Below are positions 1 to 9,336 of a stretch of 64,000 nt of DNA, piece after piece. Source of the stretch: Neobacillus niacini (GTDB taxonomy: Bacteria; Bacillota; Bacilli; Bacillales; Cytobacillaceae). The first letter of the stretch is position 1; each line of letters begins with the position of its first letter. The notes below the pieces were generated by a model. It saw only the letters and a list, made by a program, of their open reading frames with translations. It was not told the origin of the DNA and searched no databases. The translations under genes were made by a program, and so were the position numbers. The DNA is taken from NCBI RefSeq assembly GCF_019749295.1, contig NZ_JACWFG010000015.1:62001-126000 (forward strand). Direction: 5' to 3'.

Positions 1-426
1 TGCAGCAAAGAAACAGAAACGATGATCGCAAATGAGTCATCAAATTTTTTAAACCAGCCCCTTACCTATCTAAAAGAGAATAAAAATGAATTTATTTATG
101 TGGAATCTACCTTTTTTGAACAAATTGGTGTTGAGGGTGTGTCACTAGAGCTGGATGATGTTTTTGGTACATATGATGTCATGTTAGGTTTAAAGCTTCA
201 AAAGAAGTTTGAGAAAGTGTTAAAGGAACAGCTTAATACTTCCTTACAAGGTGATGAAGCTAAATTTGATTTAATGTTTAGTCATGATGATGGGCTTTGG
301 GATCTGAATTTTGCTTTTAACTATGTAGAGGGGTTTAATGAGAACATGTCGTTGAATGAGGCATTTAAGTTAATACACCAATTCTTATCACAATTAGTTG
401 AAAGTATTAAAAAACCAACCAGCTGA
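1..426 (+). CDS. Hypothetical protein, 5'-truncated by window edge
   Basis: The reading frame is open from base 1 to a TGA at 424-426. The first ATG (position 22) has no ribosome binding site, so the gene probably starts outside the window and this is its C-terminal part (about 140 residues). The visible protein is acidic, soluble and rich in aromatic residues (for example LELDDVFGTYDVMLG and FSHDDGLWDLNFAFNYVEG). I see no membrane segment or catalytic motif and do not recognise the family with confidence. The stop codon lies inside the left arm of the terminator at 415-446, so the gene ends its transcript. Confidence 0.7.
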   Translation, partial: CSKETETMIANESSNFLNQPLTYLKENKNEFIYVESTFFEQIGVEGVSLELDDVFGTYDVMLGLKLQKKFEKVLKEQLNTSLQGDEAKFDLMFSHDDGLWDLNFAFNYVEGFNENMSLNEAFKLIHQFLSQLVESIKKPTS

Positions 427-446
427 AAAAAGCTGGTTGGTTTTCT
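415..446 (+). terminator. Intrinsic terminator overlapping the stop codon
   Basis: A perfect 10-bp stem, CCAACCAGCT (415-424) with AGCTGGTTGG (431-440), has a GAAAAA loop and is followed by TTTTCTT. The left arm contains the last codons and the stop of the preceding gene. Confidence 0.9.
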
Positions 447-613
447 TAACTTATTTCACCTTAAATCTAAGTACTGTTTTTAATTTTGCAGTATCTGTCT
501 TTCTTGGATCACTTATGTATATTTCTCTATGCCTAATTTTAAGTTGACCCTATAGTGCATGGTATAATTGCTTCAAGAGATTGTTTAAAGTTGAGAGGGG
601 CATGCTTAATATT

Positions 614-1291
614 ATGGATCTAACTAAAAAAACGGCACTTGTACTCGGGGCTACAGGTCTAATAGGGACAGAATTAGTCAAAAAAATTAGTGAAAATGGG
701 GAGTATCAAAGAGTACATTTGTTGGTCCGCAGACCAATTGAAGTTGAATCTGATTTTTGTGAAGTACATATCGTTGACTTCGATGAACTGAATAAATATC
801 ATGATTTATTTCAAGTAACAGATGTATTCTGTTGTTTAGGCACAACCATAAAAGTTGCTAAGACTAAAGAGGCTTTTCGTAAAGTAGATTACGAATACCC
901 TGTTGAGGCTGCAAAACTAGCAAAGGAAAATGGTGCTGAAAAGTTCCTAATTGTAAGTTCAATGGGGGCAGATCCTGAGTCATTATTCTTTTACAGTCGA
1001 GTAAAAGGAGATGTAGAAGTAACACTAAAAAGCTTAGACCTGCCATCGCTTCATATTTTCAGACCTTCTTTATTATTAGGGAAGCGTGAGGAATTCCGAT
1101 TGGGAGAGAAGATTGCAGAAAAAGCTAGCGGTGTGATAAACAAGCTAATGATAGGTCCACTGCTTCCTTACCGAGGAATACATGCAAGGAAGGTTGCTGC
1201 AGCAATGGCAGTAATGGCTCAATCCAATAAAAAAGGAAATCATGTCTATCTCTCACATGAAATTGATTCAATGGCTGGGTACACGGATTGA
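614..1291 (+). CDS. NAD(P)H-binding oxidoreductase (atypical SDR / epimerase-like)
   Basis: The protein begins with a Rossmann nucleotide-binding fold, TALVLGATGLIG. It has the later SDR landmarks FCCLGTT (end of beta-4), a KFLIVSSMGAD segment, and YSRVKGDVE, which carries the Tyr-xxx-Lys pair of the active site. This is the architecture of small atypical SDRs related to NmrA/HTATIP2-like NAD(P)-binding proteins; the substrate cannot be told. At about 225 residues it has a normal length. The frame is open from a TTG at 581, with ATGs at 602 and 614. The purine-rich GAGAGGGG (593-600) is only 1 nt from the ATG at 602 but 13 nt from 614, so 614 is preferred, not proven. Confidence 0.82.
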   Translation: MDLTKKTALVLGATGLIGTELVKKISENGEYQRVHLLVRRPIEVESDFCEVHIVDFDELNKYHDLFQVTDVFCCLGTTIKVAKTKEAFRKVDYEYPVEAAKLAKENGAEKFLIVSSMGADPESLFFYSRVKGDVEVTLKSLDLPSLHIFRPSLLLGKREEFRLGEKIAEKASGVINKLMIGPLLPYRGIHARKVAAAMAVMAQSNKKGNHVYLSHEIDSMAGYTD

Positions 1292-1323
1292 AAGAAGCTT
1301 TAAATAATTGAAAAGGATTCGAA

Positions 1324-1351
1324 TAAGTGTGCTATTGGTACACTTTTTTTT
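1324..1351 (+). terminator. Intrinsic terminator
   Basis: A short stem, AAGTGT (1325-1330) with ACACTT (1340-1345), runs directly into a T8 tract. It lies 30 nt after the oxidoreductase stop. Confidence 0.7.
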
Positions 1352-1806
1352 GATTCGGCAAAAAAGTGTATGATTGTCGAGAATTTATTTGGAAGAAAAT
1401 CTTTCCTTATTTGATAGTCTGCAAGTAGATTTACTTTATTTTTACCTTAGAAACATTGGTTTTTAGTTCATATTAATATCCATTTAACCATGTAATAGAT
1501 TAAATAGGGTTTCGATGTATTTTTACAAAATTTTTTGCCTGTCTGTGATAAATTGGTAAAAGACTAAGAATTGTACAAGAATAAAACTCATTTAATTACT
1601 ACTAAACTCATCGATATTCCCTTCAAACCATCATCAAGTCAATAAGGTCCGCATACATGTTTTATAGAATCTATTTCACATATTGGTAAGTAGAATACGC
1701 CTATCGTTTTACAGGCTGTATAATGTATTGAATTTTTGTGCCCTGTAAAATAAAACAAGATGCAGAATTTTCAGTAAAATAACTTTAGATAAAGGAGGGT
1801 TTTTTA
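1352..1806 (+). other. Intergenic leader of the pyrimidine catabolism locus
   Basis: About 455 bp hold no coding frame of note. TATAAT occurs at 1719-1724 but has no good -35 box at the right distance. A strong AAGGAGGG sits just before the TTG start of preT at 1807. The promoter of the catabolic operon should lie here but I cannot place it. Confidence 0.4.
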
Positions 1807-3171
1807 TTGGAAAAAATACAGCGGGTCAGCTATACCAATCTAGAACGAAACTTTCAAGAAGTAGAACGTCCTCTTACAAATCAAGAAGCGCGGGAAGAAT
1901 CGAATCGCTGCCTTTATTGCTATGATGCTCCTTGTATTAAGGCATGCCCAACAGGCATTGATATTCCTACATTTATTAAAAAAATTGCTTCAGGAAATAT
2001 GCTGGGATCTGCGAAAACAATCATGTCTGCCAATCCCGTTGGCGCAAGCTGCGCTAGAGTGTGTCCAACAGAGGAGCTGTGTGAAGGGGCGTGTGTGTTA
2101 AATCATTCTACTAAACCCATTATGATTGGAATGCTGCAGAGACATTCAACAGATTGGGCAATTAAAAATGAACAAACTCTATTCGAGCCAGGAACAACAA
2201 ATGGTAAATCTGTTGCCATCGTCGGTGGAGGACCTGCAGGACTTTCAGCTGCCAGGGAGCTGGCAAGATTAGGGTATGAAGTAACGATATTTGAAGCGGC
2301 AGATAAAGCTGGGGGATTAAATACCTACGGAATTGTCTCATTCCGTCTTCCACAGTCAATCTCGTATTGGGAAGTGGAACAGGTTGAAAGGCTCAATGTA
2401 ACCATTAAAACCAATACAAGAGTTGGTAAGGATGTGTCTGTAGAGGATTTACTAAAGGGGTTTGATTGTATTGTCTTAGCAGCTGGTATGGCTCATGTTC
2501 CTCATTTAGGTATCGAAGGAGAAGAGCTTGAGGGAGTATATGATGCTATTGAGTTTGTAAAAAGTACAAAAAGCGGAAGCTTAACAAAGGATTTTGTCGG
2601 AAAGCGTGCCGTTGTCATTGGTGCAGGAAATACCGCGATTGATGGTGCAACCTGTTCCGTACGGTTAGGTGCGGAAAATGTAAAAATCTTATATCGTCGT
2701 AGTGAAGAAGAAATGACTGCCTATGATTTTGAATATGAATTTGCGAAACAAGACGGCGTAGAATTTCGCTGGTTAACTGCACCTAAAAGAATTATTGGAA
2801 ATGAACATGGGAAGGTAACAGGGATTGAATGTATCAAGATGAATTTAGGAGATGCCGGCCAAGATGGCCGGAGGAGACCTATACCCATTGAAGGATCTGA
2901 ATATGTCTTACCAGTAGATGCAGTTATCAAAGCAATCGGACAAACAAGGCATTTAGAACTAATCGAACAATTTGGACTACAACATGATGACGGAGTGGTA
3001 CAAGTTAATAAAGAAACCTATCAAACTTCTAATCCTAACATTTATGCATGTGGTGATGTAGTTTTTGGCAAGGGTAAAGGTGACGCGATGGTAGTTACTG
3101 CAGCACAACAAGGAAAACTAGCTGCCTACAGCATTCATAGGCAATTTACCACAGTCAGTACAGGAAGGTAA
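1807..3171 (+). CDS. preT: NAD-dependent dihydropyrimidine dehydrogenase, PreT subunit
   Basis: PreT passes electrons from NAD(P)H through FAD and Fe-S clusters to PreA for reduction of uracil and thymine (first step of the reductive pathway). The N-terminal Fe-S region has the cysteine clusters CLYCYDAPCIKACP and CARVCPTEELCEGAC. A FAD-binding GGGPAGLSAA motif (about residue 140) and a second nucleotide motif GAGNTAIDGA (about 277) follow, as in GltD-type flavoproteins. The 454 residues fit the family. The start is TTG at 1807 behind AAGGAGGG. It is followed by preA, 78 nt downstream of its stop, and the pair make up the enzyme. Confidence 0.93.
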   Translation: MEKIQRVSYTNLERNFQEVERPLTNQEAREESNRCLYCYDAPCIKACPTGIDIPTFIKKIASGNMLGSAKTIMSANPVGASCARVCPTEELCEGACVLNHSTKPIMIGMLQRHSTDWAIKNEQTLFEPGTTNGKSVAIVGGGPAGLSAARELARLGYEVTIFEAADKAGGLNTYGIVSFRLPQSISYWEVEQVERLNVTIKTNTRVGKDVSVEDLLKGFDCIVLAAGMAHVPHLGIEGEELEGVYDAIEFVKSTKSGSLTKDFVGKRAVVIGAGNTAIDGATCSVRLGAENVKILYRRSEEEMTAYDFEYEFAKQDGVEFRWLTAPKRIIGNEHGKVTGIECIKMNLGDAGQDGRRRPIPIEGSEYVLPVDAVIKAIGQTRHLELIEQFGLQHDDGVVQVNKETYQTSNPNIYACGDVVFGKGKGDAMVVTAAQQGKLAAYSIHRQFTTVSTGR

Positions 3172-3249
3172 TCTGTGTGTAATAGAATATAAGTGTGTAA
3201 GCGTTTTCTATTATTAGAGGATGTTTTATTATTAAGGGGTGAATTTGAG

Positions 3250-4536
3250 ATGGCTGATTTACGTATTAATCTTGCAGGAATAAAATCTCCTAACCCATTT
3301 TGGCTTGCTTCAGCACCTCCTACCAATTCAGGTTATCAGGTACAGAGAGCCTTTGATGCTGGGTGGGGCGGAGCAGTATGGAAGACACTAGGCGACCCGA
3401 TTTTGAATGTATCTTCTAGGTTTGCTGCCATCGGTTTTAACGGACAACGTGTGGCAGGGTTCAATAATATTGAATTAATCACCGACCGGCCGTTAGATGT
3501 AAATCTAAAAGAAATATATGAAACAAAAAAAAGATTCCCTAATCACGCAATTATTGCATCATTAATGGTGGAACCTAAACAAGAAAAATGGCACGAAATT
3601 GTTAAGCGAGTGGAGGATGTAGGAGTGGATGGTCTCGAGTTAAACTTTGGCTGTCCGCACGGTATGGCGGAACGCGGGATGGGTTCTGCATCCGGTCAAG
3701 TACCCTCGCTTGTAGAACGTCAAACTTATTGGGTAAAGGAAGCAGCAAAAACACCTGTTATTGTCAAATTAACTCCAAACATTACGGATATAACCGCAAC
3801 TGCGGAAGCAGCATGTAATGGCGGAGCAGACGCTATCAGTATGATAAACACAATTAATAGTTTAATGGGAGTAGACCTTGATTCCTGGAATACGATTCCA
3901 CATGTTGCAGGGAAGGGAGCACATGGCGGCTATTGTGGTCCTGCTGTAAAACCGATTGCACTTAACATGGTGGCAGAGTGTGCAAGACATGCCCATATTA
4001 ATGTCCCAATATCGGGAATCGGGGGGATCTCGAACTGGCAGGATGCCGTTGAATTCATGCTAATGGGGGCAACCGGTGTGCAAATTTGTACGGCTGCCAT
4101 GCACCACGGCTTCCGTATTGTGGAAGATATGATAGATGGACTCAATCATTATTTAGATGCAAAGGGTATAAAATCCGTCAGCGAAATTATTGGAAAGTCG
4201 GTTCCGAGGTATTCGGATTGGGGAAACTTAGATCTTAACTACAATATCGTTGCAAAAATCAATAATGATGTTTGTATCAACTGTAACAAATGCCATATTG
4301 CCTGCGAGGATACCTCTCATCAATGTATTGATATGTTAACAGACGAAAACGGATTGAGTTATTTAAAAGTTAGGGAAGAGGATTGTGTTGGATGTAATCT
4401 ATGTTCCATTGTCTGTCCAGTAGATGGAGCTATTGATATGGTAGAAGCCCATCGCGAACTTCCTCCGATGACCTGGAATGAAAGACAGAAAGTCTTGAGT
4501 CTTACAACAGAATGTAAGATTGATAGCAACAAATAA
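3250..4536 (+). CDS. preA: NAD-dependent dihydropyrimidine dehydrogenase, PreA subunit
   Basis: PreA is the FMN-containing catalytic subunit that reduces uracil/thymine to the 5,6-dihydro form. It has a DHOD-like TIM barrel (LELNFGCPHG; GGYCGPAVKPIALN; PISGIGGI) and a C-terminal two-[4Fe-4S] ferredoxin domain (CINCNKCHIAC and CVGCNLCSIVCP). I chose the ATG at 3250 because AAGGGG lies about 10 nt upstream and the family starts at this point; the upstream frame extension to 3193 has no family-like sequence. In the active-site loop the residue matching Cys671 of mammalian DPD is Ser (SASGQ). The product has 428 residues. Confidence 0.93.
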   Translation: MADLRINLAGIKSPNPFWLASAPPTNSGYQVQRAFDAGWGGAVWKTLGDPILNVSSRFAAIGFNGQRVAGFNNIELITDRPLDVNLKEIYETKKRFPNHAIIASLMVEPKQEKWHEIVKRVEDVGVDGLELNFGCPHGMAERGMGSASGQVPSLVERQTYWVKEAAKTPVIVKLTPNITDITATAEAACNGGADAISMINTINSLMGVDLDSWNTIPHVAGKGAHGGYCGPAVKPIALNMVAECARHAHINVPISGIGGISNWQDAVEFMLMGATGVQICTAAMHHGFRIVEDMIDGLNHYLDAKGIKSVSEIIGKSVPRYSDWGNLDLNYNIVAKINNDVCINCNKCHIACEDTSHQCIDMLTDENGLSYLKVREEDCVGCNLCSIVCPVDGAIDMVEAHRELPPMTWNERQKVLSLTTECKIDSNK

Positions 4537-4551
4537 GAAGGGAGAAATGGT

Positions 4552-5970
4552 ATGAAGAAACTGATAAAAAACGGAACGATTGTAACAGCTGCAGATACCT
4601 TTGCAGCAGAAATATTAATAGAAGATGGAAAAATATCTCAGATTGGCAGCAATCTTGCTTTACATGGGGCAGAAATAATTGATGCAAAAGGATGCCTTGT
4701 ATTCCCTGGGGGCATTGATCCTCATACCCATTTAGATATGCCATTTGGTGGAACTGTGACGAAGGATGATTTCGAAACAGGAACTATAGCTGCTGCTTTC
4801 GGGGGGACAACAACGGTTATTGATTTTTGCTTAACCAATAAAGGTGAACCGTTAAAAAATGCCATTCAAACCTGGCACGCGAAATCGAAAGAAAAAGCGG
4901 TGATTGACTATGGTTTCCATTTAATGATTGCGGAAATCAATGAAAATGTCTTAAACGAACTTCCCTATGTGATTAATGAAGAAGGGATTACCTCTTTCAA
5001 GGTGTTTATGGCCTACAAAAATGTTTTCCAAGCCGATGATGAAACACTATTCAGAACGTTAATTTCAGCAAAAGAACATGGAGCACTTGTCATGGTACAC
5101 GCAGAAAATGGGGATGTCATTGATTATTTAACGAAAAAGGCAATTGCTGAAGGAAACAAAGACCCAATCTATCACGCGTTAACTAGACCGCCAGAATTAG
5201 AGGGGGAGGCAACAGGAAGAGCGGCAAAATTGACAGGATTGGCAAACTCGCAATTATATGTAGTCCACGTATCTTGTGCGGATGCAGTAGAAAAAATTGC
5301 CGAAGCCAGAAGCAAGGGCTTTAATGTTTGGGGTGAAACCTGTCCACAATATTTAGTTTTAGATCAAAGTTATTTAGAGAGACCGAATTTCGAAGGAGCA
5401 AAATATGTTTGGTCACCGCCACTAAGAGAAAAATGGAATCAAGAGGTTCTCTGGAACGCGTTAAAAAGCGGTCAACTGCAAACGCTGGGTTCTGATCAAT
5501 GCTCCTTTGATTTTAAAGGTCAGAAGGATCTAGGAAAAGATGATTTTACTAAAATACCAAATGGCGGACCAATCATTGAAGACCGTCTTTCCATTCTATT
5601 CTCTGAGGGGGTGAGAAAGGGACGCATAAGTTTAAACCAATTTGTTGATCTTACTTCCACTCGAGCCGCAAAATTATTTGGCTTGTATCCGAAAAAAGGC
5701 AGTATTGCAGTGGGGGCAGATGCTGATATTGTCATATTTGATCCCCAGGCAGAGCGCATTATTTCGGCTGAAACACATCATATGGCGGTTGATTACAATG
5801 CCTTTGAAGGAATGAAGGTCACGGGTGAGCCAGTTTCTGTTTTATCCCGAGGTGAATTTGTCGTACGTGATAAACAATTTGTTGGCAAGCCAGGTTCTGG
5901 TCAGTATTTAAAGAGAGCCAAATACAATGGGTATACACCACTAAACCAAAACGAAACCTTATCTATTTAA
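4552..5970 (+). CDS. hydA: Dihydropyrimidinase (hydantoinase family)
   Basis: This enzyme opens the dihydrouracil/dihydrothymine ring to N-carbamoyl-beta-amino acid, the second step of the pathway. It is a cyclic amidohydrolase with the metal-binding DPHTHLD motif (about residue 60), the likely carboxylated lysine in FKVFMAYK (about 150), later metal histidines in MVHAEN and VVHVSC, and the metal aspartate in LGSDQCSF (about 317). The 472 residues match the family. An AGAAGGGAG ribosome site lies 15 nt after the preA stop, so it is co-transcribed with preTA. Confidence 0.93.
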   Translation: MKKLIKNGTIVTAADTFAAEILIEDGKISQIGSNLALHGAEIIDAKGCLVFPGGIDPHTHLDMPFGGTVTKDDFETGTIAAAFGGTTTVIDFCLTNKGEPLKNAIQTWHAKSKEKAVIDYGFHLMIAEINENVLNELPYVINEEGITSFKVFMAYKNVFQADDETLFRTLISAKEHGALVMVHAENGDVIDYLTKKAIAEGNKDPIYHALTRPPELEGEATGRAAKLTGLANSQLYVVHVSCADAVEKIAEARSKGFNVWGETCPQYLVLDQSYLERPNFEGAKYVWSPPLREKWNQEVLWNALKSGQLQTLGSDQCSFDFKGQKDLGKDDFTKIPNGGPIIEDRLSILFSEGVRKGRISLNQFVDLTSTRAAKLFGLYPKKGSIAVGADADIVIFDPQAERIISAETHHMAVDYNAFEGMKVTGEPVSVLSRGEFVVRDKQFVGKPGSGQYLKRAKYNGYTPLNQNETLSI

Positions 5971-6018
5971 CAGTATGAGATAGAATACTATTTTCTCCAT
6001 TCATTGTTGAACGACTCC

Positions 6019-6052
6019 TGCAATTGCTTGCTTTTCGCAGGCAATTGCACTT
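6019..6052 (+). terminator. Hairpin between hydA and the permease (weak terminator or attenuator)
   Basis: The perfect arms TGCAATTGC (6019-6027) and GCAATTGCA (6041-6049) enclose a 13-nt loop and are followed only by CTTT. It may reduce read-through into the permease gene. Confidence 0.5.
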
Positions 6053-6132
6053 TAAAACCTCTGCCTGATAGTCGGTGTTTGAATTTACATGTTTAAATTC
6101 TTGTCATTTTAAACCGAAAGAGGAGTGTTCAT

Positions 6133-7602
6133 ATGAAGAAAAGCCACTTAAAGTCTTCTGATTTATTACCCATTCAACAAAAAGACAGGAAACTCACAAA
6201 GTTAGGTTATTCGTTTATGTGGGTAGGGATGGTCGTTGTTCTTGCTACCTTTGCCATTGGCGGGGCAGGGATCCAAAGCCTATCTTTACCGCTAGTTATT
6301 CTAGCAACCATTATTGGCTCACTCGCGATTGGATTTTTTATATCTCTAATTGGAGACATAGGTATAGAGCACGGCCTATCATTTCCTGTATACATGAGGG
6401 CACCATTTGGGACGATTGGAACCCATATTCCTTCGATTACAAGAGGAGTTACTGCTTCTGCATGGTTTGGAATCAATACCTATTTTGGTGCGACAGCGAT
6501 GAATGGCATATTAAATATTTTATCTGGTTTTGATAATTGGTTTGTTTGCTTCATCATATTTGCTATTTTCCAATTGATTAATACAGCCTTAGGGATTAAA
6601 TCGATTGAAAGGTTTGCGGATCTAGCGGCACCAATTATTATCTTAATCTCTATTTGGATGTATTCCTCTTTATCTGACCAAGCTCAGGCTGCCGGAAGAG
6701 ATGCTTGGAGCTGGGTAGAATCACCCGTTACAGGCGGTGCGGCATTTACCGCTTTTATGGTGGTGATTTTTAGTAACATGGGTTTCTGGGCAACATTGAG
6801 TGCTGATATACCTTCGATTTCTCGCTTCATGAAAGCTCCAGTAAATGAAAAGAACTGGTTTAAAAGAAATAAAAGTTCCTTAATTGGAAATCTAGTCGCC
6901 ATGCCTATCACACAAACCTTTATGATTATTATTGGCGCTGTAGCATATGTTGCTGTATTAAATGCAGACCCAGTGGTGGCCCTGCAAAAATCGGCAAGCG
7001 GTATAGTCCTTGCTGTATTGCTCCTGATGATTGTCTTGGCACAATGGTCTACGAACACAGCGGCAAATGTTGTCCCGGCTGCAACAATCTTCTCTAATGT
7101 AGGTGGTCCAAAGTTTCCATTTTGGGCAGGTGTTATCACTGCAGGAATTGTAGGTACCATCGTGCAGCCGTGGGAGTTATTCGGTGTTATCATTCCGATT
7201 CTTCTAATTGTTGGAGGCGTACTGTCTGCTATCGTCGGTATTCTTTTTGCAGATTATTATTTAATACGTAAACGACGAGTGAATGTCCCGGAATTATACG
7301 AAGACCATGGTCAATTTAGATATTGGGGCGGGGTGAATGCAGCCGGCTTTATTGCCTGGATTATTGGCGGTTATATCTCCTATTTATTACCCGCATATGG
7401 ATTTTTAGTAGGTTTCTTACTTGGGGCAGGAATATACTACGTCCTTGCGAAATACTGGTGGTTTAAGAAATATCAACAAGCGGAACTCGAAGATCCGAGC
7501 GATGCAAAATATCTTGGAATCTCAGTTGGGCGGGATTGGGTCATAGAAGAAGAGTATGAGTCAGTACTTGAAGAAGCACCTGCCAGCCTAAAATTCGATT
7601 AA
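6133..7602 (+). CDS. NCS1-family nucleobase permease
   Basis: This is a polytopic membrane protein of 489 residues with about 12 hydrophobic segments. The cytosolic N-terminus and first segment (LTKLGYSFMWVGMVVVLATF) and the loop around GIEHGLSFPVYMRAPFGT are typical of NCS1 cytosine/uracil/allantoin/hydantoin symporters. Lying inside the pyrimidine operon, it most likely imports uracil, thymine or a dihydropyrimidine; specificity cannot be read from the sequence. The GAGGAG site precedes the ATG. Confidence 0.9.
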   Translation: MKKSHLKSSDLLPIQQKDRKLTKLGYSFMWVGMVVVLATFAIGGAGIQSLSLPLVILATIIGSLAIGFFISLIGDIGIEHGLSFPVYMRAPFGTIGTHIPSITRGVTASAWFGINTYFGATAMNGILNILSGFDNWFVCFIIFAIFQLINTALGIKSIERFADLAAPIIILISIWMYSSLSDQAQAAGRDAWSWVESPVTGGAAFTAFMVVIFSNMGFWATLSADIPSISRFMKAPVNEKNWFKRNKSSLIGNLVAMPITQTFMIIIGAVAYVAVLNADPVVALQKSASGIVLAVLLLMIVLAQWSTNTAANVVPAATIFSNVGGPKFPFWAGVITAGIVGTIVQPWELFGVIIPILLIVGGVLSAIVGILFADYYLIRKRRVNVPELYEDHGQFRYWGGVNAAGFIAWIIGGYISYLLPAYGFLVGFLLGAGIYYVLAKYWWFKKYQQAELEDPSDAKYLGISVGRDWVIEEEYESVLEEAPASLKFD

Positions 7603-7631
7603 TGAAAATTTCTGATACGTAGGAGGAAATA

Positions 7632-7850
7632 ATGTCTGATTATCAACAATATCTTAATGAAAGAGATAAGCTTGATTTTTTCATTCAGAAGGGTTTTCGA
7701 ATTAATGCTGTCCATGAACATTTAGATGGTGCGTCTGTAGAGTTTTACCACCCTGCTAGTAAGGAAAAAGAAATACTGCTGATTGGAACAGCTAATGCAA
7801 GAAAGTATTTTTCTAGTTTACTTATCAAACAAAACTTAGGAATAAAGTGA
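7632..7850 (+). CDS. Small hypothetical protein of the pyrimidine operon
   Basis: This 72-residue soluble protein has a clear AGGAGG 6 nt before its ATG, only 29 nt after the permease stop, and a terminator directly after it. It is therefore the last gene of the catabolic operon. No known motif was recognised; it is a mixed alpha/beta sequence (FEFYH-like strand VEFYHPASKEKEILLIG). It might be an accessory or regulatory partner, but nothing in the sequence shows this. Confidence 0.75.
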   Translation: MSDYQQYLNERDKLDFFIQKGFRINAVHEHLDGASVEFYHPASKEKEILLIGTANARKYFSSLLIKQNLGIK

Positions 7851-7865
7851 GTTTAGCAGTAAAAG

Positions 7866-7895
7866 AGGATTGGTAGCTTATACCAATCCTTTTTT
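7866..7895 (+). terminator. Intrinsic terminator of the preT operon
   Basis: Perfect 9-bp arms AGGATTGGT (7866-7874) and ACCAATCCT (7882-7890) are followed by T6. Confidence 0.9.
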
Positions 7896-7931
7896 GAAAA
7901 ATTATTGTTCATTTCGTGAGGAGTAATCATA

Positions 7932-9197
7932 ATGAAGGAGCATTTACCATTAATGGTTTCCGATATTTTATCTCGGAAGCATTTTGAGCAAGCAATCATA
8001 CTTGCTGGGGAAGAAGGTCTTAATCGGATTGTAAAATGGGTTCATGTTGTAGAAGTCACCAATATTGGAAATCTCTTAAACGGGGATGAATTGATACTAT
8101 CAACTGGAGTTGCATGGAAAGAAGATGAGGGGCTGTTCATATCCATTCTCAACCAATTGGTTGAAAACCAAGCAGCGGGTCTCTGTATTGAAATGGGGAC
8201 CTATTTGGCAGAGATTCCAGCGGAAGTAATTGTAATTGCAAATAAGAATAAATTTCCGATCATTATTTTTCAGAAAGAAGTTCCGTTTGTAGAAATAACA
8301 CAGGATATTCATACCTTTATTATTAATAACCAACATAGGAAAATTAGTGACTTAAGAGAATTATATGCGCAAGAAAAGAAGAGAGTAGAAGAAATTGAAT
8401 GGCTTCAAAGCTGGATAGAGGGAGAACACCCCTTGGATGAAATAAACGAGTACCTTCTACATCACGATAGTAAGCCAAATTCATCAGAGGCTCTGGTGTT
8501 AGTAGCTAAAGTTCATTGTATAAAAGAAAAGTGCAGTCAAGATGGTACCTATCTAAAGTTATTATATCGCTCTGTTTTTGAACAAAATGGATTTGTCTTA
8601 TTTTCGGTTGAAAAAAGAAATGAATTAATCCTTATTCTATTAAATAATCGGCCAAATAAAAATGTAAAGGAGCGAGTAAAAAAAGCCATTCTATCTATAA
8701 AAGATTCCGAGTTTATTAGAAAGAAGGGTACTACCAAACTATATATGGCAGCAGGAAAAGTTGTTGAAAGACTAACGGATATTCATAAAAGCTTTCAAAG
8801 TGCAAAAGAAACTCTTAGGATTCAGCAGGAAATGTCGAAAGAAGAGACCTATTTTTATGAAGATTTACACTTATATCGGCTCATTTCTCATATGAGTAAG
8901 CATATGGATTTACAGGACCTGGTTGTAGAATATCTTCAGCCTGTAATTCATTACGATCGGAAATATAATGGCAAGCTGTTAGAAACATTAAAAGTATATT
9001 TAGAGTGTAACGGATCTAAGCAAGAAACAGCCAACAAACTTTTTATCGTCAGGCAAACTTTATATCACCGTCTCCAAAAGCTGGAGAATTTGCTGGGGGA
9101 AGATTTTATGAATCATGAAAAACGGATAGCATTAGAGTTCATGCTTCTTGTGAAGGATTATTTATCCCCTCAGTTCTTGGAAAGAAAAAGTATCTGA
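7932..9197 (+). CDS. PucR-family transcriptional regulator
   Basis: At 421 residues it has the three-part PucR layout: an N-terminal PucR domain ([22 protein letters not shown], residues 4 on, to about 125), a middle GGDEF-like/CdaR domain, and a C-terminal helix-turn-helix ([27 protein letters not shown], about 360-390). PucR proteins control purine, allantoin, pyrimidine or amino-acid catabolism. Sitting between the preT operon and the mmsA-aminotransferase pair, it very likely controls both. It has its own GAGGAG site and follows a terminator, so it is transcribed separately. Confidence 0.9.
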   Translation: MKEHLPLMVSDILSRKHFEQAIILAGEEGLNRIVKWVHVVEVTNIGNLLNGDELILSTGVAWKEDEGLFISILNQLVENQAAGLCIEMGTYLAEIPAEVIVIANKNKFPIIIFQKEVPFVEITQDIHTFIINNQHRKISDLRELYAQEKKRVEEIEWLQSWIEGEHPLDEINEYLLHHDSKPNSSEALVLVAKVHCIKEKCSQDGTYLKLLYRSVFEQNGFVLFSVEKRNELILILLNNRPNKNVKERVKKAILSIKDSEFIRKKGTTKLYMAAGKVVERLTDIHKSFQSAKETLRIQQEMSKEETYFYEDLHLYRLISHMSKHMDLQDLVVEYLQPVIHYDRKYNGKLLETLKVYLECNGSKQETANKLFIVRQTLYHRLQKLENLLGEDFMNHEKRIALEFMLLVKDYLSPQFLERKSI

Positions 9198-9204
9198 TGG
9201 AATT

Positions 9205-9287
9205 TCATTTACGAAGTGTTCATTTTGTGGAAGAAATAGGTTGGTTCTTCTTACAGTCTGTCTAATGAACAACTTTCTCATTTACGA
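9205..9287 (+). promoter_or_regulatory. Candidate operator: two TCATTTACGA repeats before mmsA
   Basis: The 10-mer TCATTTACGA occurs at 9205-9214 and again at 9278-9287, 73 bp apart (about seven helical turns), in the gap between the PucR-family regulator and mmsA. A similar TCATTTCGTGA lies just upstream of the regulator itself (around 7909). This is consistent with an activator site but is only an inference. Confidence 0.35.
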
Positions 9288-9336
9288 GATAATTATTTTA
9301 AAAGTTTTCATATATATTAACGGTGGAGGGGAATAC

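Noticed and set aside
544..568. Promoter TTGACC ... TATAAT before the SDR-like gene
   Set aside because: The spacer is only 13 nt, too short for a normal sigma-A promoter; not listed as a feature.
6684..7193. 169-aa minus-strand ORF inside the NCS1 permease
   Set aside because: It is antisense to a well-supported membrane protein; composition is that of a shadow frame.
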